Origin: Candidatus Thorarchaeota archaeon
Lineage (GTDB): Archaea > Asgardarchaeota > Thorarchaeia > Thorarchaeales > Thorarchaeaceae
DNA length: 64,000 bases
Assembly: GCA_016840385.1 (NCBI GenBank)
Contig: JAEOSL010000005.1
Span: 26,074-90,073 of the forward strand
Direction: 5' to 3'
Shown: positions 33,120-42,115 of the stretch, piece by piece
Layout: every line of letters begins with the position of its first letter
Position numbering within the stretch: the stretch's first letter is position 1
Translations under genes and position numbers: made by a program
Notes under the pieces: generated by a model
Databases searched by the model: none
Told to the model about the DNA's origin: nothing
Seen by the model: only the letters and a program-made list of their open reading frames with translations

Positions 33120-33401
33120 ATGGGAGTCACATATTGTGACTATCAATGTGAGGCTTGGAATAGATTGAGTAACGAAATGAAGGAGATTATAATCACAGGT
33201 CTGGTATCAAGAATATTAGACAAGTATGTCATTACATCAGATGATGGCACAGAATATGAGCTATCTGCAATAATGCCATGGGAAGCGGTATCGCCAGATT
33301 TTGGGTCTGGTGATTATGCAATTCACCTCGGTAAACGAATGGTTGCGTCTGGAATGACAGACGGTCATACTATCTGGAAAGCATCTCTAACTGAGGGCTA
33401 A
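33120..33401 (+). CDS. Small protein, unknown
   Basis: A 93-residue protein. After an N-terminal segment with two cysteines (YCDYQCEAW) it has VSRILDKYVITSDDGTEYEL and YAIHLGKRMVASGMTDGHTI, a pattern of beta strands suggesting a small OB- or SH3-like barrel. I do not recognise the family. The ATG at 33120 fits the TATA element at 33087; an internal ATG at 33177 (MKEIIITGL) is possible. Confidence 0.6.
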   Translation: MGVTYCDYQCEAWNRLSNEMKEIIITGLVSRILDKYVITSDDGTEYELSAIMPWEAVSPDFGSGDYAIHLGKRMVASGMTDGHTIWKASLTEG

Positions 33402-33428
33402 GCTATTCCAAGATTGGGAGCGGAAATT

Positions 33429-33806
33429 ATGATTCTAGGTATTGACGTAGTGTATTTGCATGTCTTTGATTCTGAATCTCTTGGTAAATGGTATTCAGAG
33501 GTACTAGGTTTAGAGCTCAAGTTCAAGACATTCAACCATGGATGGCAGGAGTATGATTTTGGTGAGAGTCCTCCAACACGTTTTGCAATAGAAGCAATTG
33601 GTATGCCTATTTCAAAAGTGGAGAAACAGCCAATCATGGTTTCATTCCGTGTTGACGATGTGAAGGCAACAGTAAAAGATCTAGAGAAGAAGGGAGTCAC
33701 GTTCTTCGGCTCTCCAAAAATTAAGAAGGAAGGTTTCTCACTCTTCGCTACTCTCCAAGACCCTGCTGGGAACTGGATACAACTCTCTCAACGAGTAGAA
33801 GAGTAG
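33429..33806 (+). CDS. VOC/glyoxalase-fold protein
   Basis: A 125-residue single VOC protein with two beta-alpha-beta-beta-beta modules: MILGIDVVYLHVFDSESLGK, WYSEVLGLELKFKT, then MVSFRVDDVKATVKDLEKKG and FATLQDPAGNWIQLSQ. Metal ligands would include His in VVYLHVF and Glu in the C-terminal strands. Members include glyoxalase I, dioxygenases and antibiotic-binding proteins; the substrate is unknown. Start at ATG 33429, after GGGAG. Confidence 0.85.
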   Translation: MILGIDVVYLHVFDSESLGKWYSEVLGLELKFKTFNHGWQEYDFGESPPTRFAIEAIGMPISKVEKQPIMVSFRVDDVKATVKDLEKKGVTFFGSPKIKKEGFSLFATLQDPAGNWIQLSQRVEE

Positions 33807-33865
33807 AAAGAAAATGTTGAAGGACCTACCAAGTGGAGGTCCATTTCAACTTTGATTTGTATATT

Positions 33866-34246
33866 TTAGAGTTTGAGCTCAGCTTCGCTCTTCCAGAGAC
33901 CGTGAATATTACAATATGCTGTTGCCATCAGAGTACCGGGTTTATCGGTCTTGAAGACGAATTTTGCTACAGGCTCAGTGTAGATTCCGCTGGTATCAGG
34001 TCCCTCAGCTGATTCTCCATGATGATCAAAGGTGCAATAACCTATCTCAACTGGAAACTTCGCTCCTTCGGGCCAGAAGAAAAGATCCATCCATTTGATA
34101 TGATGGTTTGTCGTATTTGGATGAGCAATCTCTTTTCCAACTTTCACCTTTACCATCGCACGACCATCTTCGACTTTTTTGATAATGATAGCAGGTACGT
34201 GTTTTTCATTCTTCCAATCTGCAGTCTGAATCCATTTTTTGGACAT
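33866..34246 (-). CDS. sor: Superoxide reductase (neelaredoxin type)
   Basis: Superoxide reductase reduces superoxide to hydrogen peroxide without making O2, a typical defence in anaerobes. The 126-residue protein has the mononuclear iron site: NEKHVPAI (Glu and His), IAHPNTTNHHIKWMDL (His cluster) and the C-terminal AYCNIHGLW (Cys and His ligands). The N-terminal desulforedoxin Fe-S domain is absent, so it is the one-iron form. GAGGT lies before the ATG. Together with FprA and rubrerythrin it indicates O2 stress handling. Confidence 0.95.
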   Translation of the reverse strand: MSKKWIQTADWKNEKHVPAIIIKKVEDGRAMVKVKVGKEIAHPNTTNHHIKWMDLFFWPEGAKFPVEIGYCTFDHHGESAEGPDTSGIYTEPVAKFVFKTDKPGTLMATAYCNIHGLWKSEAELKL

Positions 34247-34410
34247 TATTCTCTACCTCTCGTTAGAAAATGTGCAGTCTGAAAACTGCGCACTGCATGG
34301 TAATACGTAAAGTCTGTTAAAACACTTCTCTTAAGACCGTTAAGCACGTTTCACTCAGAGGCTCAGAGTTATATGCAAATGCTATTCTCGACAAAACAAG
34401 CGTGATTAAA

Positions 34411-34965
34411 ATGGAGATGGAGTATTTTCGCCCTGCTGGTAAGAATTCCGCAGTCAACATTGCTCTACTTGCAATTATGACTGCACTTGCAACAATAATG
34501 ACGATTGTCATCCAGATCCCATACCCTGGAACAAGTGGGTATTTCAATTTTGGAGATACTATGGTCATGCTTGGAGGTCTTCTTCTTGGCCCAGTAGGTG
34601 GATTCATTGCAGGAGGATTTGGTTCTGCTTTGGCTGATGTAGCCACTGGGTATACCTTCTATGCTCCGATTACGTTCATTGTAAAGGGACTTGAGGGCCT
34701 TGCAGTGGGATTTTTGAGTTCTAAGGCTCGGGAACACGTGAGAGTAGATGGACGTGACATTCTTGCAGTGATTGTGGGCTCAATCATAATGTTGACAGGA
34801 TATTTCATTGCTCAGGTGATTCTCTTCGATATTGTAGTGGCAATAGGTGAGTTGGTTACGATTAATTTAGCACAAGTAACAATTGGTGCTGCTGTAACGC
34901 TTCTGATTGGTCCAACTATTCGCTCCTATTTACGTACCATAAATTATGGTACATCTGAAGATTGA
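34411..34965 (+). CDS. ECF transporter S component
   Basis: About 184 residues with six membrane helices. Signatures of substrate-binding subunits of energy-coupling-factor vitamin importers: ALLAIMTALATIMTIVIQIP, GYFNFGDTMVMLGGLLLGP and GGFIAGGFGSALADVATGY. The ligand (a vitamin, nucleobase or metal chelate) cannot be told. No ECF ATPase or T component is nearby, so it would share a common module. I start at ATG 34411 (MEMEYF); GTG 34402 is possible. TTATATG at ~34370 is a plausible TATA element. Confidence 0.88.
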   Translation: MEMEYFRPAGKNSAVNIALLAIMTALATIMTIVIQIPYPGTSGYFNFGDTMVMLGGLLLGPVGGFIAGGFGSALADVATGYTFYAPITFIVKGLEGLAVGFLSSKAREHVRVDGRDILAVIVGSIIMLTGYFIAQVILFDIVVAIGELVTINLAQVTIGAAVTLLIGPTIRSYLRTINYGTSED

Positions 34966-35085
34966 GTGTACCCCCCTTTTGATGAGCTAAGACTTCGTCG
35001 GAACGGTTTTTTAGGACAAAGATTACTGGAGGATTGGCACTTACAAGTGTCATACAAGCTCTTGAAAAAGACGGACGGCCTACAT

Positions 35086-36366
35086 ATGACTGACAGGCAA
35101 AAACTCAGAATTGATGAGAACCGCTTGAAAGAGATTAATGACTTCTTTCTCAGCGAAGATAATCCTCTTGTCACCGACCTTTTCGATTTAATCGAGAAGC
35201 ATGGAGGGGTTGATGAGATAAACAAGAAAGCGCGAGAGGCACGGGATTTCGGTAACCTTCTTGCGAAACTTGAAGCGAAGAACTCTCCCTATGTGAAGGA
35301 TCTTCTCTGGCTACAGGAACAGAGAGATAATGATGCGTTCATCTCAGTTCCAGATTATCAACAGAAGATACTTGGTGATAAACGCAAATCAATGAAATTT
35401 GATGATAGTTTTGCAGTTACCCTCGAGGTAAGCGCATGTCAATACTTTCCATGGCTTATAGAAGAAGCTAAGCAATCCATTGAGAAAGGTGAACTCATGC
35501 CTGGTCGGTTCATCAGGGTCCGAAATATGGCTGAGCAAACAGCAGATGATGATGTCATAGCCTTTGCAGCTGGAATGCAAATCACAGGATCCTCATATGT
35601 AGAAACCCTTGATACAAAAGGAACCTATCCTGGTCCCGATGGAGCTCCAGTCAACATTCACCTTGGTGGTCCTCCAACAATCGCTGGTTATTTTGGAGGC
35701 GTTGGAATGCCTAACGAGTTTCCATTGAAGTGGGCTGATGAGTTCCTCAATTACTACACGAAATTTGGTTTGAAACAAGTCCTCAATATCAATCCAGGCA
35801 GTGTGCTAGTCGGTTACATGATGCACAAACTTGGAATAGATCTCGAGTTTAAAATATCAGTTTTCATGGGTAATGATAATCCATATGCTTGCCTGTGGAC
35901 ATTAATGACGGCTAAATTGTTCAGTCGCGATGATGGAACAAGCCCTCTGATAGGATTTAACCTATCCAACAGCGTAGATAATAAGACGATAGAACAAGCA
36001 GCTTACATCCGTGGTGACTTTGGATTCGAGGATGTCGTGCGAATAGAACACCACATCACTGAAACATACAAGTCCATTGTTCGTCAACCGTACGATCGAT
36101 TGGATGAACTACTTGAAATTGCAAACCATGTTAGGAACATTAGTGCAAAACACGAAGGTGGTGTTCCTGAGCTTGAAGCAGCTAGCGATTATCCCAGTGA
36201 TATTCTGGATTACTTCCGCACTAAAGAGGATATAATCAAGGCTGGTCACATGCCCTTGCATTTAGCTAACTACTTGGGTAAACATCATGCTTTGAACAGG
36301 ACTGCTGAAGAGCTCACAAAACGTGGTCTTACTTTTCTTGCAGCACCAAAACTGCATAAAGTATAG
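35086..36366 (+). CDS. Conserved-looking 426-aa enzyme, family not recognised
   Basis: The frame is open from 34966, but I start at ATG 35086 (MTDRQKLRIDENRLKEINDF), since the upstream part is arginine-rich and includes an inverted repeat near 35038. The body alternates strands and helices like a TIM barrel, with glycine-rich conserved-type stretches NIHLGGPPTIAGYFGGVGMP, LNINPGSVLVGYMMHKLG, ISVFMGNDNPYACLWTLMT and PLIGFNLSNSVDN. The C-terminus has histidines in KAGHMPLHLANYLGKHHALN. I cannot name a reaction. It follows the ECF S component by ~120 bp and may use the imported compound (inference). Confidence 0.75.
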   Translation: MTDRQKLRIDENRLKEINDFFLSEDNPLVTDLFDLIEKHGGVDEINKKAREARDFGNLLAKLEAKNSPYVKDLLWLQEQRDNDAFISVPDYQQKILGDKRKSMKFDDSFAVTLEVSACQYFPWLIEEAKQSIEKGELMPGRFIRVRNMAEQTADDDVIAFAAGMQITGSSYVETLDTKGTYPGPDGAPVNIHLGGPPTIAGYFGGVGMPNEFPLKWADEFLNYYTKFGLKQVLNINPGSVLVGYMMHKLGIDLEFKISVFMGNDNPYACLWTLMTAKLFSRDDGTSPLIGFNLSNSVDNKTIEQAAYIRGDFGFEDVVRIEHHITETYKSIVRQPYDRLDELLEIANHVRNISAKHEGGVPELEAASDYPSDILDYFRTKEDIIKAGHMPLHLANYLGKHHALNRTAEELTKRGLTFLAAPKLHKV

Positions 36367-36416
36367 TCACTAGAAGTAAAAAACAATGAAGGGGAGCCAC
36401 TTGGGCTCCTCTTACA

Positions 36417-36887
36417 TTACATATCTGGCTGGAAAATGTCGTCGTACATGTTCTGAAGTCTAGTCTTGTGGACTTCTTCTTCAGCAGCAAGTGTTTCAAA
36501 GACGGATCTGTGCACACCACTACCTGTAAGTTCAGATAGTGCCTTGTAGAAGCTATTTGCAGCAGCCTCTTTCTTGATTGCAACAATGAGCACATCTTGT
36601 GGTGTTGAATCTGATCCCAATGGAATGTCAACAAGATACTGACTCAGGTCCATCTTCTCAATATCCTCAACAGTATCGCATGTGAAAGTATCACAGACAC
36701 CTTCATCGAGGGCTTCCTTTAGTTTCTCCTTATGAGCTACCTCTTGGTTTGCCAACTCATGGAGTAGTTTCGCTGATGATTTGAATTTTGATTCTTCAGC
36801 GGCCTTCATATAAAAATCGTAAGCCTCTTCCTCTCGTTGAATAGCGAGGGAGACCAATCTCTCGAAAGTCTGTTGGACATCAGTCAA
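36417..36887 (-). CDS. Rubrerythrin-like ferritin-fold protein
   Basis: A 156-residue four-helix diiron protein. Iron-ligand motifs: REEEAYDFYMKAAEE, ELANQEVAHKEKL (ExxH), KKEAAANSFYKALSE and ETLAAEEEVHKTRLQ (ExxH). It lacks the C-terminal rubredoxin domain of classical rubrerythrin. It probably reduces hydrogen peroxide or stores iron, complementing superoxide reductase. Confidence 0.9.
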   Translation of the reverse strand: MTDVQQTFERLVSLAIQREEEAYDFYMKAAEESKFKSSAKLLHELANQEVAHKEKLKEALDEGVCDTFTCDTVEDIEKMDLSQYLVDIPLGSDSTPQDVLIVAIKKEAAANSFYKALSELTGSGVHRSVFETLAAEEEVHKTRLQNMYDDIFQPDM

Positions 36888-37006
36888 TGATATTCCCCAA
36901 AGTAGGATTGACGATTGGTCGTTTTAAGCCTGATGATAGAATATCTTATGCAATACGAGAATCTTTTTCAACAGGTCATCTGCAGAACGCAAACTAGGCG
37001 AAGATA

Positions 37007-37453
37007 ATGGAAGAAGATAATGGGCGTTCATTCAACTGTGCTGAGAGTGTACTAATAGGCGTTAATCGAGAATCTCCGATAACAGGTTTCAACCCATCCT
37101 GTATGAAGATAGCATCAGTTTTAGGTGGTGGTGTCGCTGGATTCAGAGAAATCTGTGGTGCTGTTAGCGGTGGAGTAGTAAGTTTGGGGCTCATGTTAGG
37201 CACATCTGGAGATGAGGAAGTTGAAGATTTCAAGTTAAAACGTACTAACACACGAGAACTTGTGAAAGCCTATTTACAGGAATTTGCTGACTGCTGGGGA
37301 TCTGTACAATGTGGACACTTGCTGGAAATGGATGAAGGTAAACGTACACCAACTGGAACGCTCAGACCTGAAGGGCCACCGAAGAAACTCTGCGATGAAT
37401 ATGTAGATTGGTCGGTCAAGAAGATTGCTGAAATTCGCAGTTCTTTCGAATAA
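37007..37453 (+). CDS. C_GCAxxG_C_C family protein
   Basis: A 148-residue member of the redox-active C_GCAxxG_C_C family: NCAESVLIGV, ASVLGGGVAGFREICGAVSGG (the core motif), then C in FADCWGSVQCGHLL and KKLCDEYVDW. Several conserved cysteines are presumed to bind metal or Fe-S, or to act in disulfide exchange. It lies ~110 bp before the SmsCB operon on the same strand. Function of the family is not established. Confidence 0.88.
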   Translation: MEEDNGRSFNCAESVLIGVNRESPITGFNPSCMKIASVLGGGVAGFREICGAVSGGVVSLGLMLGTSGDEEVEDFKLKRTNTRELVKAYLQEFADCWGSVQCGHLLEMDEGKRTPTGTLRPEGPPKKLCDEYVDWSVKKIAEIRSSFE

Positions 37454-37566
37454 TAACTAGCCTTGTTCAATGAGTACTTATGCCAAAGAATAAGTGGCAA
37501 CTCCGACTGGGATAAAACAGAATCAATTTGATTCCTGATTGAAGTAAATACAAGGTGTCGATTTCG

Positions 37567-38337
37567 ATGTGTGGAAATTTACTTGAAACACGAGATTTAC
37601 GTGTTGAAGTTAGTGGAGTTCCTATTCTAGGTGGAATCGATATAGAATTCGAACCTGGCTTGGTTTATGCAGTCTTAGGTCCAAATGCCTCTGGAAAATC
37701 CACACTAGCTAAAACAGTCATGGGACTACCAGAGTACAAGATAACTGGTGGCGACATTCTCTTTAATGACGAATCGATACTGAACAAGACAATCACCGAA
37801 CGTGCACAGTTAGGAATTGCTTATGCATTCCAAACACCACCAAGCATCTCCGGAGTTAAGCTTGATGATTTCATCTGTAGAATCTGTCCTGATTATCTGT
37901 GTAAGGCTGATAGTGACCATTTGATGGGGGAGAGCTGTGCCTGTAAGGATGAATTGTATGATGACTTTGAGCGCTTGGGAATTAGAAACTTAGCGAAACG
38001 CGACCTGAATGATGGTTTTTCAGGTGGTGAATCAAAGAGAAGTGAGCTCTTCCAAGTGCTTTCGATGCGTCCAAAGATAATGTTCCTCGATGAACCTGAT
38101 AGTGGTCTTGACTATGACTCACTAAAGGTTGTAGGTCGAGAATTGAAGGTACTTCGAGAGAAAGGTGATACCGCCCTAGTCATAATCAGTCATCATCGAT
38201 ATATCCTGGAATTTCTTGAAGTTGATAAGGTGTATATTCTTCAACAGGGCAGACTTGTATACACTGGAGATATGAGTGATATCCCCACACTCGAAGAGAA
38301 AGGATATGAGAAATTCCTAGCAGAGGTGACAGGTTAA
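37567..38337 (+). CDS. sufC: SUF ATPase SmsC/SufC
   Basis: The ABC-type ATPase of the SUF Fe-S assembly scaffold. Walker A is LGPNASGKSTLAKT, the signature is FSGGESKRSELF, Walker B is IMFLDEPDSGLD and the switch histidine is in ISHHR. Between the Q-loop and the signature there is a cysteine-rich stretch, ICRICPDYLCKADSD with GESCACKD, which could bind a cluster or metal. I start at ATG 37567, nine bases after AAGGTG; GTG 37555 is the alternative. The stop overlaps the start of sufB by one base. With only B and C subunits this is the minimal SmsCB type. Confidence 0.93.
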   Translation: MCGNLLETRDLRVEVSGVPILGGIDIEFEPGLVYAVLGPNASGKSTLAKTVMGLPEYKITGGDILFNDESILNKTITERAQLGIAYAFQTPPSISGVKLDDFICRICPDYLCKADSDHLMGESCACKDELYDDFERLGIRNLAKRDLNDGFSGGESKRSELFQVLSMRPKIMFLDEPDSGLDYDSLKVVGRELKVLREKGDTALVIISHHRYILEFLEVDKVYILQQGRLVYTGDMSDIPTLEEKGYEKFLAEVTG

Positions 38338-39566
38338 TGACTTCTGATGACAAGAAGAAACGTGCAGAATCTGCTAAGGAAAAACAAGCTCAATATGGTG
38401 ATGATATTGATCTTGATAGTTACAAGTATACATCTTCCGAACCCCGTGAGATAGAGTCGATAGATGATGTATCCTCTTCAGATCAGGATTTAGTGAAAGA
38501 AGTTGGTTTTGATACATCACAAGAGAGTGTGTCAGCTTCATTCATTCAATTCGATGCTGAAAGCATTCTTGCTGATGTCCTCCTTTCACAAGAAGGACTT
38601 GAAGTACTTCCAATGGGTCAGGCACTGAAGCAATATGATTGGCTACAGGAGTATCTCTGGAAAGCTGTTCCAGTAGATGTTGACAAATACACTGCAAGAA
38701 GTGAGCTCGAATCGTACAATGGATACTTCATTCGTGCTAAAGCTGGCGCAAAAATTGGTATGCCTGTTCAAAGCTGTCTGATCATGAAGAAGAATCAGGC
38801 TGTACAGAATGTTCACAATATCATTATTGCAGAAGAAGGGTCTGAGTTGCATATTATCAATGGATGCGCAACACCTTCTGAGTTAGAACAATCACTTCAC
38901 TTAGGGGTTACTGAGTTCTATGTGAAAAAGAATGCTCAACTCTCTTTCACGATGGTCCATAGATGGAGTGAGAAGACGGATGTACGGCCTCGTTCTGCAG
39001 CTATCGTTGAAGAGAATGGAACTTACATTTCCAGTTATGCACTACTCAGTCCGCTTAAATCCATTCAGACCTTCCCCAAAGTCCGTTTAGTTGGTTCAGG
39101 CGCAAAAGCTGATCTCTATTCAATCGTTTATGGTACTAAGAGTTCGAAATACGATATAGGAGGTCTCCTAAGTCTTGAGGCTCCTAGAACTAGTGGGAAA
39201 GTAATCTCGCGTTCCATTGCCACAGATTCATCGGAAATCATTGCACGAGGAGACCTCGTAGGTCTCTCAGGGCAGACAAAAGCACGATTGGAATGTGATG
39301 GTCTCCTGATCAGTGATTCCGCTGTTATTCGAGCTGTACCAATGCTTGCTGCTCGTGCCGAGGGTGCAGAACTCAGTCATGAGGCAACAGTTGGGAAGGT
39401 CGGTGCAGAACAACTGAGCTATTTAATGAGCCGAGGTCTTACAGAGGAAGAAGCAACATCACTCATCATTCGCGGGTTTGTAAAATTGAAGGTGCCCGGT
39501 CTACCAAATGCCCTTCAGAGTTCAATCGATGCAGCAATCAAGATGAGTCTTGAAGGCGGCATGTAA
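38337..39566 (+). CDS. sufB: SUF scaffold protein SmsB/SufBD
   Basis: A 409-residue SufB/SufD-family protein, partner of the preceding ATPase; it overlaps sufC by 1 bp. The C-terminal beta-helix core has EGSELHIINGCATP, VKKNAQLSFTMVHRW, KVISRSIATDSSEIIARG and HEATVGKVGAEQLSYLMSRG followed by LTEEEATSLIIRGF, the standard SufBD ending. The N-terminal ~60 residues are charged and disordered (TSDDKKKRAESAKEKQAQ). A single B-type subunit suggests a homodimer with SufC, building Fe-S clusters for the many Fe-S enzymes expected in an anaerobe. Confidence 0.95.
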   Translation: MTSDDKKKRAESAKEKQAQYGDDIDLDSYKYTSSEPREIESIDDVSSSDQDLVKEVGFDTSQESVSASFIQFDAESILADVLLSQEGLEVLPMGQALKQYDWLQEYLWKAVPVDVDKYTARSELESYNGYFIRAKAGAKIGMPVQSCLIMKKNQAVQNVHNIIIAEEGSELHIINGCATPSELEQSLHLGVTEFYVKKNAQLSFTMVHRWSEKTDVRPRSAAIVEENGTYISSYALLSPLKSIQTFPKVRLVGSGAKADLYSIVYGTKSSKYDIGGLLSLEAPRTSGKVISRSIATDSSEIIARGDLVGLSGQTKARLECDGLLISDSAVIRAVPMLAARAEGAELSHEATVGKVGAEQLSYLMSRGLTEEEATSLIIRGFVKLKVPGLPNALQSSIDAAIKMSLEGGM

Positions 39567-39574
39567 TTGGCAGT

Positions 39575-40867
39575 CTAACTCTTTGATACGATTTCCTTCA
39601 TACCTGCGGGTAGGTATTTGTGTAGAGCCTGTGGAAGCTTGACACTCCCATCATCCTGTTGATAGACTTCAAGTATTGCTACGATGGTTCTTGGATTCGC
39701 AACTATTGTACTATTCAGAGTATGAAGGTAGCCCTTCTCAGTACCACCTTTCTTGAGTCGATATTTGATATTCAAACGAGTTGCTTGGTAGGCTGTACAA
39801 TTACTACAAGATCCTCCCTCTCGATACTTCTGTTGTCCTGGCATCCATAACTCCAAGTCGTACTTCTTGGCTGCAACAATACCAATGTCCCCAGTACAGA
39901 CATTCACAACACGGTATGGTAGTTTCAGTGCTTGAATGTACTCTTCTTCATTCTTGATTAGTTCTTCGTGAATATTCCATGACTCTTCTGGGAGGCTGAA
40001 TACAAATTGCTCAACCTTATTGAATTGGTGAACTCTGAAGATACCCTTGGTATCCTTTCCATGAGACCCTGCTTCTTTCCTAAAACACGTACTAATTCCT
40101 GCAAATTTGATTGGAAGGTCAGTTGGTTCGAATACATTATCCATATGCATTGCAACCATTGGGTGTTCTGATGTAGCAATAAGATAGAGATCTTCTCCTT
40201 CAATCTTGTACATCACATCTTCAAAATCTGCAAGGTCTGTCACTCCCTCATAGGGAGCTCGTCGCATCATAAATGGTGGATAGAGTGGAGTATATCCTTT
40301 CTTAATCAACATCTCAAGTGCCATTTGTTGCATAGCGATATCCAGCATGACCAACTCATTCTTGAGATAGTAAAATCTTGACCCTGCAATTTTTGCAGCA
40401 CTTGGTATATCTCCTATATCTAGCGAGTCTAGGAGATCTACATGGCTTTGAACTTCAAATTTGAACTCAGGCCTTCCTCCCCATTCCTTTACAACTTCGT
40501 TGTCTTCCTCATCTGCACCATATGGAACGCTTTCATGAAGGATATTGGGAATGCTCATCTGAATTCTCTTTAGTTCATTCTCCAGAGTGGCAGTTTCTGC
40601 TTCGATATCTACAATTCTCTTGTTTACTTTCTCGGCACGCTTCATTACTTCAGAGGCATCCGATCCCTCTTTCTTTAGCTTACCAACTTCTCTTGAGAGA
40701 CTATTGCGTTGTGTTCTAAGGTCCTGTATCTCTTTCTTCAAACCTCTTACTTTCTCATCAAGATCTAACAATCGGTCAAAGTCCTCAAGCTTAGCTTTGT
40801 CTTTTCTCCACTCGAGATTCTTTCGAATTAGATCAACATTTTCCCTGATGAATCGGATGTGCAACAT
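39575..40867 (-). CDS. serS: Seryl-tRNA synthetase
   Basis: Class II synthetase that charges tRNA-Ser (and tRNA-Sec where present). The 430-residue protein has the N-terminal coiled-coil tRNA-binding arm (residues ~28-105, DRLLDLDEKVRGLKKEIQDL), motif 2 in AGISTCFRKEAGSHGKDTKG with IFRVHQF, and motif 3 near LNSTIVANPRTIVAILE. QQKYREGGSCSNCTAYQATR is the conserved serine-binding region. It is the common (bacterial/eukaryotic) type rather than the rare methanogen type. It is convergent with sufB (8-bp gap). Confidence 0.96.
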   Translation of the reverse strand: MLHIRFIRENVDLIRKNLEWRKDKAKLEDFDRLLDLDEKVRGLKKEIQDLRTQRNSLSREVGKLKKEGSDASEVMKRAEKVNKRIVDIEAETATLENELKRIQMSIPNILHESVPYGADEEDNEVVKEWGGRPEFKFEVQSHVDLLDSLDIGDIPSAAKIAGSRFYYLKNELVMLDIAMQQMALEMLIKKGYTPLYPPFMMRRAPYEGVTDLADFEDVMYKIEGEDLYLIATSEHPMVAMHMDNVFEPTDLPIKFAGISTCFRKEAGSHGKDTKGIFRVHQFNKVEQFVFSLPEESWNIHEELIKNEEEYIQALKLPYRVVNVCTGDIGIVAAKKYDLELWMPGQQKYREGGSCSNCTAYQATRLNIKYRLKKGGTEKGYLHTLNSTIVANPRTIVAILEVYQQDDGSVKLPQALHKYLPAGMKEIVSKS

Positions 40868-40952
40868 TGACGTTTCTCACCTTTATTGATGGTTGCGATT
40901 CATCCCAAGTTGTGTCTATTGATAAGTTGTTTCCTTAACGGAGCTAGAACAC

Positions 40953-42053
40953 TCAGTTAGCTTTCTCGATAGCCTTTCTATAAACATCTTCGATGAGTCC
41001 TATCTGATTCTGCCAAGAGAAGTCTTTCTCTATCTTCTTCCGGCAACGAAGACCCATAGCCTGTCGTTTCTTCTTATCCTCTGCCATTATTCTCATACCC
41101 TCAACGACCGCCGATACACTATCTGGTGTTACCAAGATTCCTTCGTCTTCTCGAATTAATCGTACTGTTTCACCGATTGCAGTAGTAATCACAGGCAACC
41201 CACAGCCCATAGCTTCCATAACACTGAGACCTAGACCACCGATATTTTGTGGTATCACAAATGCATCCATCTTTTGTAGAACAGATGGGATTTTATCATG
41301 ATCAATTGCACCTAACCAGCACACCGACCCATCATCAGTACAAGTATCAACCTGACCCTTGAGCATACCATCCCCAATTACTGTCAAACGGGTTTTTGGA
41401 TTCTCACTATGATACTCTCTAAATGCATCAAGTAGAATGTGGACTCCCTTGTCATAGCTAAGTCGACCAACATAGACAAAGTCCGTAACATCTTCATCTT
41501 TGTCATTGATTTCACCAGGTTTGAAAAGACTAGTGTCAACACCATTACTAACTACATTGAGTTTATCCTCTGAAAATCCACTCTTGATGAAGTATGGTTT
41601 CTGTGAGGGATCTACAAGAATCACCTCATCATACTTTCTGCTTGCAAAAAGAGATGCTTTCCATGCAATACCAAAGAGCGTGGAGTAAATCGAATGCCCT
41701 GCAGCATAGGCTAAATGATATGTAACAACAAGTGGAGGTAATGACTTTTTAAAATAAGGTAGAGTGAACTCAGTACTTCCCGAGTTCATCTGAATATGAA
41801 GAACCTCAAGGTTGTGTTTTTTGGAAACCTTCGCAACAATCTTCGGGGATGAGAGAGTATCAATTGAGAAATGAGGATTAAGTTGGACCGCTCTGAATCT
41901 GTGAATTCTTTCTTCAGGAAGGCCATCTACAACTTTGGATTGTGTAAGTGCATGTACCTCGTTGTTGTGTTTGACTAATCCTTCGAGGACGGCGCCTGCT
42001 CTGATACAGAGCCCGTCTGGAGCACCGAACTTGCTCACCATACCAATCCTCAT
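40953..42053 (-). CDS. Glycosyltransferase family 4
   Basis: A ~366-residue GT-B glycosyltransferase. N-terminal domain: RIGMVSKFGAPDGLCIRAGA; C-terminal nucleotide-sugar domain: FVYVGRLSYDKGVHILLDAF, RLTVIGDGMLKGQ, VIPQNIGGLGLSVMEAMGCG with the conserved ExxxxG pattern. It probably acts in cell-surface glycan, glycolipid or N-glycan synthesis. I start at ATG 42053; GTTAAAAG near 42097 is a plausible TATA box, ~45 bp upstream. Confidence 0.9.
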   Translation of the reverse strand: MRIGMVSKFGAPDGLCIRAGAVLEGLVKHNNEVHALTQSKVVDGLPEERIHRFRAVQLNPHFSIDTLSSPKIVAKVSKKHNLEVLHIQMNSGSTEFTLPYFKKSLPPLVVTYHLAYAAGHSIYSTLFGIAWKASLFASRKYDEVILVDPSQKPYFIKSGFSEDKLNVVSNGVDTSLFKPGEINDKDEDVTDFVYVGRLSYDKGVHILLDAFREYHSENPKTRLTVIGDGMLKGQVDTCTDDGSVCWLGAIDHDKIPSVLQKMDAFVIPQNIGGLGLSVMEAMGCGLPVITTAIGETVRLIREDEGILVTPDSVSAVVEGMRIMAEDKKKRQAMGLRCRKKIEKDFSWQNQIGLIEDVYRKAIEKAN

Positions 42054-42115
42054 CATTATCACAACAATCTGACTCTGGGTCAAAGTCACCTACTTTTAAC
42101 GTCTTCCGCTGAAAA

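Noticed and set aside
34966..35085. 40-residue N-terminal extension of the 426-aa protein
   Set aside because: Arg-rich, includes an inverted repeat near 35038 and overlaps the likely 5' leader; ATG 35086 is preferred.
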